64,000 nucleotides of DNA from RHLJ01 sp963974345 (GCA_963974345.1 CAXBBW010000011.1:1-64000), one strand, 5' to 3'; positions 18,702-27,430 are shown, counted from the stretch's first letter. The notes: generated by a model not told the origin, from the letters alone. Program-made: numbers and translations.

Positions 18702-19721
18702 ATGATTGATAGTGTAGAACTAAAAAGAATTAATTCAGAATCGGTAACAAGAAAATCTTTAAAAGAGATTACGGAGCCAGTTTCGACCTATTTAACCGAA
18801 TTTAGAGGGTTTTTTAAAGATACTATCAAATCTGATGTCTTTCTTTTAGACCAAATTATATCCTATTTATTAAAGCAAAAAGGCAAAGAATTACGTCCTA
18901 CTCTTGTATTCATGAGCGCAAATCTTTTTGGAGGCGTTTCCAAACGTGCGCACATTGCAGCTACAATGATCGAGCTATTACATACCGCAACTTTAGTTCA
19001 CGATGATGTAGTTGATGATGCTAACTCCCGACGAGGATTTGTCAGTATCAATAAAATATGGCGTAACAAAGCAGGTGTATTGTTAGGTGATTATCTGCTA
19101 TCAAAAGGTCTTTTAATAGCGCTTGAGAATGAGGAGCACCAATTATTAAAAGTACAGTCGAAAGCAGTACAGAAAATGAGTGAAGGCGAACTTCGTCAAT
19201 TAAAAACTGCGGGGTTATTTAACATGACCGAAGAACGTTATTTTCAAATCATTTCTGAAAAAACAGCTAGTTTAATTTCTACATGCTGTGAGTGTGGAGC
19301 TACTTCAGCCACTGATGATAAAGAAATGCATAAATTGCTTGGTGATATTGGGATGTGTATTGGTATCGCATTTCAAATTAGAGATGACTTATTCGATTAT
19401 GGGGTCTATGATATTGGCAAACCAACCAGAAATGATATTCAAGAGCGAAAAGTAACGCTCCCTCTTATTAAAGCAATGCAAAATGCATCAAAGAAAGATG
19501 CAGCTCATATTCGAGCCTTAATGAAAAAAAGGAAGAAATCGAGTAAAGATGTAGACGCTATCGTAAATTTTGTGCATGAAAAAGGTGGTATGGAGTACGC
19601 AAAAAAAATTATGTATGATTATGCTAATGAAGCTATTTCTGGATTAGAAAAGGTTCCTTACTCTTCTCATACCCAAGACTTTGTTGATTTGATTCATTTC
19701 ATCATCACAAGAAAGAAATAG
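18702..19721 (+). CDS. ispB: all-trans polyprenyl diphosphate synthase
   Basis: A long-chain isoprenyl diphosphate synthase that condenses isopentenyl units to make the side chain of menaquinone or ubiquinone. The first Asp-rich motif is LVHDDVVDDANSRRG near residues 93-107 and the second is FQIRDDLFDYG near 225-235. The DDxxD geometry and the length of 339 residues fit octaprenyl or similar synthases. I prefer the ATG at 18702 to the TTG three bases earlier. Product chain length is inferred. It is four bases from lpxH. Confidence 0.88.
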   Translation: MIDSVELKRINSESVTRKSLKEITEPVSTYLTEFRGFFKDTIKSDVFLLDQIISYLLKQKGKELRPTLVFMSANLFGGVSKRAHIAATMIELLHTATLVHDDVVDDANSRRGFVSINKIWRNKAGVLLGDYLLSKGLLIALENEEHQLLKVQSKAVQKMSEGELRQLKTAGLFNMTEERYFQIISEKTASLISTCCECGATSATDDKEMHKLLGDIGMCIGIAFQIRDDLFDYGVYDIGKPTRNDIQERKVTLPLIKAMQNASKKDAAHIRALMKKRKKSSKDVDAIVNFVHEKGGMEYAKKIMYDYANEAISGLEKVPYSSHTQDFVDLIHFIITRKK

Positions 19722-19725
19722 TTGA

Positions 19726-20505
19726 ATGTCGGAAATGGAACACCTATTCATATCTGATGTTCACTTAGGAGCGTTCTCAAAAGAAAAGGAAACCGAAATT
19801 GAAGCTCGATTAATTTCTCTAATTAACTACGCGATCAATAAAAAAGCACAATTCTATATATTGGGTGATTTATTTGATTACTGGATGGAATATCCAAATT
19901 CTAAATTTATTCCTAAAGTTGGCAAAGCTATTCTTGATAAGTTTGAAGAATACAATAACACTGTTTCTCCAGCTATTTATGTAACTGGAAATCATGATAA
20001 TTGGACTTTTGGACATTTTAAAGAACGCGGATTTGATGTAGAAACAAAGTATAGAATACTTTCGATTGAAGGTGCTAAGGTATTAATTATGCATGGAGAT
20101 GGACAAATCGGTAAACGTAAAGATTTTCTTCGACCAGCATTTCATAAGATTTTAAGACATCCTTCTTTTATAGAATACTACCAGAAAATATTCCCTCCTA
20201 AAATTGGGGTTGGGATAATGAAAAAATTTTCAAATCTAACTCGTAAACGAAATCATAGTAACCCAGAACCTTTAAATAATCACGCTCAAACCATTCTAAA
20301 ATCTAGTGAAATCGACTTTTTATTTTGTGGTCACGATCATATTCCACGAAAGGAAACTTTTAACAATGGAACGTATATAAACTTAGGTACATTTTTTAAA
20401 CATGGAACTTTGGTTAGATATATTAATAATGAGTTTGAACTCGTTACCTGGCTTGACAGAACTAAAGATTTTGTATCTTACTACCCGATTAAATCAACAC
20501 AATGA
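19726..20505 (+). CDS. lpxH: UDP-2,3-diacylglucosamine diphosphatase LpxH
   Basis: A calcineurin-like metallophosphoesterase that cleaves UDP-diacylglucosamine to lipid X in lipid A synthesis. The metal-binding motifs appear in order: FISDVHLGA, GDLFDYW, TGNHDNWTFG, IMHGDGQ and FCGHDHIPR. The DYW after GDLFD is characteristic of LpxH. The 259-residue length fits. Its last four bases overlap PBP1A (ATGA), so lipid A and peptidoglycan genes are coupled. This shows a Gram-negative outer membrane with lipid A. Confidence 0.9.
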   Translation: MSEMEHLFISDVHLGAFSKEKETEIEARLISLINYAINKKAQFYILGDLFDYWMEYPNSKFIPKVGKAILDKFEEYNNTVSPAIYVTGNHDNWTFGHFKERGFDVETKYRILSIEGAKVLIMHGDGQIGKRKDFLRPAFHKILRHPSFIEYYQKIFPPKIGVGIMKKFSNLTRKRNHSNPEPLNNHAQTILKSSEIDFLFCGHDHIPRKETFNNGTYINLGTFFKHGTLVRYINNEFELVTWLDRTKDFVSYYPIKSTQ

Positions 20506-22844
20506 GTAACTCTGACAAAAACAAAATTGATCACCACCGATATTTCAATGATCCGGAATATCGAAAGAGAATACTCGCTGAAAAAAATTCTACCCCCAGC
20601 AAACCAAAGAGTAATAAATCTCAGAAGAATACTGATATTGGTAAAAAAATCGTATTTGTAACACTTATTTTTGTATTTGTTTCTCTGCTTGGTGCCTCAG
20701 GATATATTTACTTTTTGTTCCAAGGGCTACCTTCAATCGAACAACTTGAAAATCCTGAAACAGCTATTGCTACTGAAGTTAGGAGCCGCGATGGAGTAGT
20801 TTTAGATAAATATTATACTGAGAATAGAACGTGGGTTCGTTACGATCAAATATCTCCTTATGTAGTAGATGCACTTGTTGCCACCGAAGACCACCGTTTC
20901 TATGAGCATTGGGGAATGGATATGATTAGAACACTTGCCATCCCATATCATATAATAACTGGAAATCCTCAGGGTGGGTCTACTCTGAGCCAACAACTTG
21001 CAAGAAATTTATATAAAGAAATTGGACAAGCATTTTCGATCTCTAGAAAATTCCGTGAAATGATTACGGCTGTTCAGATTGAACGAAATTACACCAAGCG
21101 TGAAATAATTGAGATGTACCTCAATACTGTTGAATATAGCAATAGTGCATTTGGTATTGAAGCGGCTTCCAGAACTCACTTCAATAAATCAGCAAAAGAT
21201 TTAAATGTTACCGAATCTGCAACTTTAGTCGGCTCTGTAAACGCTGTATATGCATATAACCCAAGACTTTTCCCTGAACGCTCTAAAAGACGTAGAGATA
21301 TCGTTCTACTTCTTATGAACCGGAGAGGATTTATTGATTTACAAACGACAGCTCAACTTCAAGCTGACCCAATTCATTTAGATTACCAACCCCCATCAAA
21401 ATCTGGGAGAGTAAGTCGATATTTTGGGGAATATGTTCGCCAAAAGGTATCGGGATGGGCAGAAGAGAATGGTTATAATCTTTATACTGACGGACTTGTA
21501 ATTTACACCACTATTGACTCTCGACTACAGAAGCATGCCGAACGAGCTATGAAAGTTAAAATAGATTCGCTCCAGAATATTTTTGAATCGGAATGGAGTA
21601 CTCCTGGAAGTGGGATTTATATGGATAGACTTTGGGATGAGTTTCCAACATTCAAAGATAGTTTTCTTGAAGAAACAAATGAGTACAAAAACGGATTCAC
21701 AAATTTCGATACTAAAATTAGAAAAGTTGTTCTCGATAGCCTAAAAAGTGACTCCACTTTTGTAGATTCTGTTATGAAATCTAGAACAAGACTTGAAGCA
21801 GGTTTTGTGGCAATAGATCCAACCAACGGAAATGTTCTAGCATGGATCGGTGGCTCAAATTATGGTAGTGTTCAATTCGACCATGTATATCAATCTAAAC
21901 GGCAAGCAGGTTCTACTTTTAAGCCTTTTGTGTACTCTGTTGCAATAGATAATGGCTTTAAACCCTACCACAAGTTTTCGAAATACCCAACCAAATACTA
22001 TGATAGAGTAGGAAATGTTTGGGCACCAAAAGATGAATCGGTACCTAGTGGTCCAATAATGGTTCCTCTCAGACAAGCTCTGGCTCGTAGTTTGAATAAT
22101 GTCACAGTCCGTTTACTCCCAGAAATTGCAGGCTATCCAGGAACAAATAAACTTTGGGAGCTTGATCCTGCAGCGAGAAAAATTAAGCAAATGGCCTCGA
22201 ATCTTGGAATTGATATGAGTAATACCCCTGCTTACCCATCTATTGCATTAGGTACAGCTGAAGTTTCTCTTCTCGAAATAACTAGTGCTTATACCACTTT
22301 TGCCAATGCTGGAGTTCACATAGATCCAATAGCCATTACCAGAATTGAAGACAAAGAAGGCAATGTGTTGGTTGAATATCACCCCGATTACAAACAAGAA
22401 GTAATTAGTCCAGAAACAGCTTACATCATGACCGATATGATGCGTGGAGTAATTCGTGGTGGCGATGGCTATAATGGTACTGGCGTTAGATTACGTAATG
22501 TATATGGAGTAAGACAAGATATTGCCGGAAAAACGGGTACTACACAAAATTCTGCTGATAACTGGTTTGTTGCTATGACCCCACATATTGTTATGGGTGC
22601 TTGGGTTGGTGGTGAAGACCGCAGAGTTCGGTTCCCAACTGGAAGAGCTTACTCTATTGGTCAAGGTGCTAGAACAGCACTTCCCATCGTCGGAACTTTT
22701 ATTAACATGGTAACTGCTGATAAAGACGCTTATTGGGGATATGATGCCTTCACCCCTCCTCCTGGTTTTGTAATGCCAGAAGATCCTGAAGAAACAAAGA
22801 ATGAGTTATTGAGAGATAACAACCGGGGTAGAATTGGGTGGTAA
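20502..22844 (+). CDS. class A penicillin-binding protein (PBP1A type)
   Basis: A bifunctional peptidoglycan synthase of 780 residues. A basic N-terminal cytoplasmic segment is followed by one transmembrane helix (about residues 48-70). The glycosyltransferase domain has EDHRFYEHWGMD and GGSTLSQQLARNLY. The transpeptidase domain has the active serine in AGSTFKPF, the SLN motif in ARSLNNVT and GKTGTTQN. Both active sites look intact. It is translationally coupled to lpxH and is the last gene before the cassette region. The integrase remnant begins only 36 bases beyond its stop. Confidence 0.93.
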   Translation: MSNSDKNKIDHHRYFNDPEYRKRILAEKNSTPSKPKSNKSQKNTDIGKKIVFVTLIFVFVSLLGASGYIYFLFQGLPSIEQLENPETAIATEVRSRDGVVLDKYYTENRTWVRYDQISPYVVDALVATEDHRFYEHWGMDMIRTLAIPYHIITGNPQGGSTLSQQLARNLYKEIGQAFSISRKFREMITAVQIERNYTKREIIEMYLNTVEYSNSAFGIEAASRTHFNKSAKDLNVTESATLVGSVNAVYAYNPRLFPERSKRRRDIVLLLMNRRGFIDLQTTAQLQADPIHLDYQPPSKSGRVSRYFGEYVRQKVSGWAEENGYNLYTDGLVIYTTIDSRLQKHAERAMKVKIDSLQNIFESEWSTPGSGIYMDRLWDEFPTFKDSFLEETNEYKNGFTNFDTKIRKVVLDSLKSDSTFVDSVMKSRTRLEAGFVAIDPTNGNVLAWIGGSNYGSVQFDHVYQSKRQAGSTFKPFVYSVAIDNGFKPYHKFSKYPTKYYDRVGNVWAPKDESVPSGPIMVPLRQALARSLNNVTVRLLPEIAGYPGTNKLWELDPAARKIKQMASNLGIDMSNTPAYPSIALGTAEVSLLEITSAYTTFANAGVHIDPIAITRIEDKEGNVLVEYHPDYKQEVISPETAYIMTDMMRGVIRGGDGYNGTGVRLRNVYGVRQDIAGKTGTTQNSADNWFVAMTPHIVMGAWVGGEDRRVRFPTGRAYSIGQGARTALPIVGTFINMVTADKDAYWGYDAFTPPPGFVMPEDPEETKNELLRDNNRGRIGW

Positions 22845-22879
22845 TAAAAGTGAGTGGTACCAATACAAGCAATTTCTAA

Positions 22880-23716
22880 TTACAGAGTATCAAGAGGGCT
22901 CTTAATATTAGATTTTCCCACATTAGTAACTTGGGTATAGATTTCAGTTGTTTGAATAGATTTATGTCCTAAAAATTCCTGAATGTAACTAAGGTCGGTA
23001 CCAGACTCTAACAAATGAGTTGCAAAGCTATGCTTTAATGTATGTACCGTCGCTTTTTTTCTGATCCCAGCTTTTTTCAATTCTTTCTTCATTATTTACT
23101 GAACGCTTCTAACTGAGTACATCCCTCCAGTCTGACCCTCAAATAAATACTCCTTTGGTTTGTACTCGGTGGCATATTTTCTAAGCAAAGTTAATAACTT
23201 CTCAGCGAGCATAACTTCTCTATCTTTCGCCCCCTTAGACTGTCTGATTTTAATAATCATTCGATCAGAATCTATATCATTCACTGTTAGATTAATGAGT
23301 TCAGAAATCCTCAAACCGGCAGAATAAATAGTTTGGAGTATAACTTTATCCTTCAGGTTATGAATGACATTAAACAACTTTAGTACTTCCTGCCTTGATA
23401 AAACATCAGGAATTTTATTTTGTTTACGTTTAGGATATAAATATTCAATGGCAATTGAATCATTTAGAACCAAATCATGATATTTTATTAGTGCAGCTAA
23501 AATATTTCTCTGGTAAGAGACCGATATCTTATGAGTATCAATTTTATAATTGATATACCTTTCAATCAAGTTAATAGGAACGCTTTCAGCTCCTGACTGT
23601 TTCATTTCTGACAGAGCTACTTTTAAAGCGCTAGAGTAATTTGAAATAGTATTTTTACTAAATCTCTGTGCTCTGAGTCTATTCTCAAACCTCTGTATTA
23701 ATTCTTGTTGCGGCAT
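22880..23716 (-). pseudogene. IntI/Xer-like tyrosine recombinase, nonsense-mutated
   Basis: Two pieces in the same frame are separated by a TAA at 23096-23098. The N-terminal 206 residues hold the SAM-like core-binding domain and the first catalytic Arg (SAGLRISEL) and Lys (SKGAKDRE). The C-terminal part has HTLKHSFATHLL, FLGHKS and the nucleophile in TEIYTQV, ending IKSPLDTL. A single change of TAA to AAA would give SVQKIMKKELKKAGI, the expected helix, and a protein of about 278 residues. The HxxR arginine is replaced by Lys (HTLKH), a second lesion in catalysis. The ending SPLD recalls IntI, but the IntI-specific insertion before the HxxR region is absent. Probably non-functional unless read through or mis-sequenced. 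Confidence 0.85.
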
Positions 23717-23739
23717 TATGGTTTATAAATTACCTTCGC

Positions 23740-23769
23740 ATTATAACATTTAAATATGTATACACACAA
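23740..23769 (-). promoter_or_regulatory. putative integrase promoter
   Basis: On the minus strand TTGTGT (23769-23764) and TATAAT (23745-23740) are separated by 18 bases. This would start transcription about 17 bases before the integrase ATG at 23716. The -35-like box overlaps the left arm of the first recombination site, as would be expected if integrase binding affected its own transcription. It is a sigma-70-style match only; Bacteroidota-like lineages often use different consensus boxes. Confidence 0.35.
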
Positions 23770-23820
23770 CAAGATAAGAACTACATACACGCGATGCGTT
23801 TAAACTAACGTTGTAGCCAA
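23762..23820 (+). repeat. first recombination site (attI/attC-like)
   Basis: The left arm ACACACAAC (23762-23770) and right core CGTTGTAGCCA (23809-23819) flank a short hairpin ACGC-GAT-GCGT at 23789-23799. Recombination would be expected between G23810 and T23811. The right core is the exact reverse complement, over 10 bases, of the start of the next site (TGGCTACAAC). Its place between the divergent integrase and the first cassette is that of attI, although it is more palindromic than classical attI sites. Confidence 0.6.
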
Positions 23821-23828
23821 TTAGAAAA

Positions 23829-24320
23829 ATGAAAATCGTAAGACTGATACTAATCGGATTGACTTCATTATTCTTCAGTTGCTCTCAATCAACAGAAAAG
23901 CAAAGTGACAACAAATTAAAAGAACATGATTCCATGCCTGAAAAGAGTTTATTAGAACAAGTACGACTTGCAATAAATCCAAAATTTCAAGACTGGGTAC
24001 TTTTTGAAAATGGGACGTATATCATTTTCGACAATGTTGACACTGTTTCGAACGTGGAGAACGAAGCAATAAAACAGATGAAGGAATTTGGACATGTTTA
24101 CACTGGTGGGCCAGCTGGCGATTTTTCTGTTACTCATTTAAATCAAACAGAAGGTTGGGTGGTTTCAGGACACGGTTATGGAATGTACACATACGTTAAT
24201 CCGAAAGAACTTGAAAGTACATCACCAACAGATGTTGAAATTGGAATTCATGGACGGACTAAGCGAAATCAGGATGGACAGAGTCGAAAAATTATTCATG
24301 TAAATAAGAAAGAAAAATAA
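23829..24320 (+). CDS. cassette 1: unknown lipoprotein
   Basis: A 163-residue secreted protein. It has a basic start, a hydrophobic stretch and a lipobox, SLFFSC, so Cys18 would be lipidated. The mature part has no motif that I recognise. It is polar, with YIIFDNVDT, a Gly-rich YTGGPAGDF segment and VSGHGYGMYTYV, suggesting a small beta-rich periplasmic domain. The gene starts only 18 bases after the recombination point and ends two bases before the closing site, filling its cassette tightly. No promoter is evident inside the cassette, so expression probably depends on upstream transcription. Function unknown. Confidence 0.7.
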   Translation: MKIVRLILIGLTSLFFSCSQSTEKQSDNKLKEHDSMPEKSLLEQVRLAINPKFQDWVLFENGTYIIFDNVDTVSNVENEAIKQMKEFGHVYTGGPAGDFSVTHLNQTEGWVVSGHGYGMYTYVNPKELESTSPTDVEIGIHGRTKRNQDGQSRKIIHVNKKEK

Positions 24321-24321
24321 C

Positions 24322-24387
24322 TGGCTACAACAAAACCTATACGCAATGCCCTTCGGGACACTGCTTATAGCCAAACCGTAGTAGCAA
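24322..24387 (+). repeat. attC-like site closing cassette 1
   Basis: Inverse core TGGCTACAAC (24322-24331) and right core CCGTAGTAGCAA (24376-24387), exchange point after G24378. The inner arms CTATA and TATAG and the hairpin CCC-TTC-GGG fold into a stem typical of attC. The inverse core matches the opening of cassette 1 perfectly over 10 bases. It belongs to the short subtype with the left arm ACAACAAAACCTA and right arm TAGCCAAACC. Confidence 0.7.
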
Positions 24388-24400
24388 ATAAAAGATAATC

Positions 24401-24991
24401 ATGAATTTCGAACAGATTAAAGAACGAACAAGACCATTAGTCAACAAAGTGTCTCCTGTATCGGAGGGGTCATTAGGTCTGATGAGTGACTTGATTGTAG
24501 TTGAAGTTTATGAAAAAGGAGATATTTTTATTGATAGAGGGAAAAAAAATAACAAGGAATACTTTGTTTATGAAGGTGTTTGCCGGAGCTTTTTGTTAAG
24601 ACCGGAAGGTGAGGAAGTAACTATATCTTATTTTCTTGAAGGCAGTGTACTTTCTCCTAATAAAACGAGAACAGCTAACCAAATATCTCACCTCAACTTT
24701 CAAGCCCTTACCAAGCTAACCATAGCCAGTTTAAACGCTGACAAGTTTGAGCAGCTGATGATAAATCACATGGACATACGCCAGTTTGGAAATATGGTTT
24801 TACAAAATGAACTCCTTGCAAAAGTTGAAAAAGAAATAGCACTGGCCTCGCTGAACGCTAAAGAAAGGCTCATTCTTTTTAGAGAAAAATATCACTTTCT
24901 GGAAAATCTAATTTCACATGTTGACATCGCCTCCTATCTGGGAATTACAAATATTTCCCTAAGCAGACTCCGTAAAGAACTCATAGAGTAA
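24401..24991 (+). CDS. cassette 2a: Crp/Fnr-family regulator
   Basis: A 196-residue transcription factor. Residues ~20-120 form a cyclic-nucleotide-binding-like beta-roll (EVYEKGDIFIDRG, YFVYEGVCRSFLL, YFLEGSVLSP) without the full phosphate-binding cassette RxSA of CRP. The C-terminus is a winged helix with recognition helix VDIASYLGITNISLSRLRKE. Such Crp-like regulators are abundant in Bacteroidota, and their ligands are mostly unknown. It is followed 79 bases later by an Lnt-like gene inside the same cassette with no attC between, so it probably regulates that neighbour. Confidence 0.85.
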   Translation: MNFEQIKERTRPLVNKVSPVSEGSLGLMSDLIVVEVYEKGDIFIDRGKKNNKEYFVYEGVCRSFLLRPEGEEVTISYFLEGSVLSPNKTRTANQISHLNFQALTKLTIASLNADKFEQLMINHMDIRQFGNMVLQNELLAKVEKEIALASLNAKERLILFREKYHFLENLISHVDIASYLGITNISLSRLRKELIE

Positions 24992-25070
24992 AAGGTCATC
25001 CTTTAACAAATGTTAATGGATACGAAATCAATATCATCAATCTTTGTAGTGAACTTAAAAACAAAGAAAG

Positions 25071-26549
25071 ATGAAAAATATATCAAGTACCCTCACACAA
25101 GGATTTAATGTAAATAAGATTAATCCACTTTGGTTTCTCGCAATTGGAGTTTGTACGATGGCTCTAACTCACATGACCTTTAGTATTGAAGTCATGGCTT
25201 GGGTTTCAAGTGTTCCATTTTTAATTTATTTAAGTCTCACACAAGGATGGAAGTCAAGATTAGTCTTTTCTCTCGCTTTGGTTTTGGCTTGGTCATGCGT
25301 TGTGGCAAAAATCATTACAGATCCAATTCCACTAGTACTGCTCTTCCTGTACTCCATTCCAATTAGTTTATTTCATCTACCCGGATACCTGATCTGGAGT
25401 AAGTTTAGAAATCAACAATACGCGCTGTTTCTATTTCCTGCTATTATGATCATCATGGAATGGATTCAATACACCTTTACACCTCTTGCCAGTTGGGGAG
25501 TAGCCGCATATACCATGCACGATAATGTATCTCTTATTCAAACAGTATCCCTGTTTGGTATGGCTGGATTAAGCTTCCTTATATATTGGGTTAATGTCTC
25601 AATCGCCAAAATTATCATCAAAAGAAAAACCTCTATTTCAACATTTCAGCTCCCGTTAATTATGCTGTTCCTTTTAATTGCTTTTGGCTCCATCCGCTAC
25701 GACATGAGTAAAGCCAATGGTAAGGACACTATAACTGTTGCCGCTGTTGGAACAGACTCGGAAGTAAGTGGATTACCATTGCCAACTAAAGAAAGAACAG
25801 AACTTACTAGAACAGCATTATTTAATCGAACAAGAACTGCAGCAGACGGTGGTGCTAAAATAATATCGTGGAACGAAGCGGCCATATTCATAATGCCTGA
25901 AGATGAGAAGGAATGGATAAACTCCATCAAGGAACTAGCCGCTGAACTCAATATCACTTTGGTCGCTTCTTATGTGATGCCTATTTCTATAACACCTCTT
26001 AAGTACGAGAACAAGTACCAGTTTATCGATTCGTCAGGAAACATTACGCATACCTACCTCAAGCATCAACCCGTACCAGGAGAACCCGCTGTGCAGGGAA
26101 AGTCGCCTTTAAAAGTTGCTGATATAAAAGGAACAAAAGTCGCAGCCGCAATTTGCTATGATTATGATTTTCCGTATCTGGCAAAAGGATATGGTGAATT
26201 AGGAGCCGATATGGTTATTCTTCCGTCAAGTGATTGGAGAGGCATTGACCCTGTTCATACAGAAATGGCAGCCTTTAGAGCTGTTGAGCAAGGTCACTCG
26301 GTTCTTCGTTCAACGCGTTTTGGGCTCTCTGCAGCAATTACACCATACGGTGAAAAGGTTTCGCAAATGAGCAGTTTTGACGATAATGATAAAATCATGT
26401 ATTCACAACTACCTACCAAAGGTGTCACTACATTATATTCAGTTATTCAAGATAGCTTCGTCTACCTGTGTATTGGATTCTTACTGTCGTTTATGGCTAT
26501 TGCGTCTCGATCAAAAAATAAATCAAAACCTACAACAATAGATGATTGA
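25071..26549 (+). CDS. cassette 2b: apolipoprotein N-acyltransferase-like protein
   Basis: A 492-residue inner-membrane protein with about seven N-terminal and one C-terminal hydrophobic helices around a carbon-nitrogen hydrolase domain. The nitrilase-type triad is visible: Glu in SWNEAAIF, Lys in YLKHQPVPGE and Cys in AAICYDYDF. This fits Lnt, which adds the third acyl chain to lipoproteins, but some homologues are uncharacterised. It shares a cassette with the Crp-like regulator, and the closing site follows 26 bases after its stop. As a cassette gene it may modify envelope lipoproteins in addition to a chromosomal Lnt not in this window. Confidence 0.75.
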   Translation: MKNISSTLTQGFNVNKINPLWFLAIGVCTMALTHMTFSIEVMAWVSSVPFLIYLSLTQGWKSRLVFSLALVLAWSCVVAKIITDPIPLVLLFLYSIPISLFHLPGYLIWSKFRNQQYALFLFPAIMIIMEWIQYTFTPLASWGVAAYTMHDNVSLIQTVSLFGMAGLSFLIYWVNVSIAKIIIKRKTSISTFQLPLIMLFLLIAFGSIRYDMSKANGKDTITVAAVGTDSEVSGLPLPTKERTELTRTALFNRTRTAADGGAKIISWNEAAIFIMPEDEKEWINSIKELAAELNITLVASYVMPISITPLKYENKYQFIDSSGNITHTYLKHQPVPGEPAVQGKSPLKVADIKGTKVAAAICYDYDFPYLAKGYGELGADMVILPSSDWRGIDPVHTEMAAFRAVEQGHSVLRSTRFGLSAAITPYGEKVSQMSSFDDNDKIMYSQLPTKGVTTLYSVIQDSFVYLCIGFLLSFMAIASRSKNKSKPTTIDD

Positions 26550-26575
26550 TTTAAATAGAACTACATTAGTATTAC

Positions 26576-26633
26576 TTGCTACAACAAAACCTAAACTGTA
26601 TTAAAACACAGTTTAGCCAAACCTTGTGCTTAA
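26576..26633 (+). repeat. attC-like site closing cassette 2
   Basis: Inverse core TTGCTACAAC (26576-26585), then CTAAACTGT and ACAGTTTAG (26591-26599 and 26608-26616), a perfect 9-bp stem, and the right core ACCTTGTGCTTA. The inverse core matches the opening of cassette 2 (GTAGTAGCAA) at 9 of 10 bases. The right core has C at 26623 where G is expected before TTGTGC, which may impair exchange. Same short subtype as the preceding site. Confidence 0.7.
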
Positions 26634-26646
26634 TGTAAAGAAACGA

Positions 26647-27213
26647 ATGACATTGACCTATGACAAATACTATCAGACAGAAAACTTGTTCGGAGAACCA
26701 TATACCGAATTGGTTGAGTTTTTTACTGATTATCCTAAAAAAGGAAACGTACTTGACTTAGGTTGCGGACAAGGAAGAAATGCAATTGCTTTGGCTCGAT
26801 TAAGCTATTCTGTGACAGGAATAGACAACTCAAAAGTTGGACTTGAACAAATGAACCAAATCGGACAAGATGAAAGTTTAAATTTTGTTGGACAAGTTGG
26901 AGACATTTACGCTTTTGATTGCTTTAGCGACTTCGATATTGTCCTTTTAGACAGTATGTTCCATTTCACCAAGAAAGACAAGGCAAAGGAAATTGGACTG
27001 ATTAAGAAAATCGTTGCGGAAATACCAATGGGAAGTATTCTGGTCGTTTGTATTCAGGACACAGGTGACAAAGTCCAAATCCTAAACAAAGCAATAGACT
27101 TTGAAGGAAAACATAAACGACTATTCGACAAAGAATTTAAGTACGCATTTAAAGACAATGAAAGTGGACATAAATCTGAAACTGATTATAGAATGATAGT
27201 AATTGAAAAATAA
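26647..27213 (+). CDS. cassette 3: class I SAM methyltransferase
   Basis: A 188-residue S-adenosylmethionine-dependent methyltransferase. Motif I is NVLDLGCGQGRNAIALA near residues 31-47, the acidic motif II is TGIDNSK near 55-61, and IVLLDSMFHF serves as the post-II/III region. The substrate is unknown. I start at the ATG at 26647; the GTG at 26626 lies within the preceding recombination core and would add seven residues. The closing site begins five bases after the stop codon. Confidence 0.82.
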   Translation: MTLTYDKYYQTENLFGEPYTELVEFFTDYPKKGNVLDLGCGQGRNAIALARLSYSVTGIDNSKVGLEQMNQIGQDESLNFVGQVGDIYAFDCFSDFDIVLLDSMFHFTKKDKAKEIGLIKKIVAEIPMGSILVVCIQDTGDKVQILNKAIDFEGKHKRLFDKEFKYAFKDNESGHKSETDYRMIVIEK

Positions 27214-27217
27214 AAAA

Positions 27218-27356
27218 CACTAAGTACGACAATAGGTATAAAACATAAGGTGGACAGTCCATTTTGTAAATTTTGAGTTCTTAGCAAACTTAGTCTCAGT
27301 GGATAAATTCGCAGCTCCGAAATCCCCTACTTTTCATATACATACCGTTGTATGCC
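27218..27356 (+). repeat. attC-like site closing cassette 3 (long form)
   Basis: Inverse core CACTAAGTACGAC (27218-27230) and right core ACCGTTGTATGCC (27344-27356), exchange point after G27347. The inverse core pairs with the opening of cassette 3 at 9 of 13 positions. The right arm CCTACTTTTCATATACATACCG is shared with the last site at 29.98 kb (differences only in the final third), showing common ancestry. At about 139 bases it is much longer than the first sites. Confidence 0.65.
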
Positions 27357-27430
27357 ATTAGAGCAAAACTGTAACAATAATGCTCTTACAACGTCATAAT
27401 TATTATGAAACGACTAATAACAAATAATCT

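Noticed and set aside
22880..23716. Canonical class 1-type IntI integrase
   Set aside because: The IntI-specific insertion is absent, and an in-frame stop and HxxK are present. IntI-like is the most that can be said.
26626..26646. GTG start for the cassette 3 methyltransferase
   Set aside because: It lies in the right core of the preceding site. The ATG at 26647 gives the standard N-terminus.
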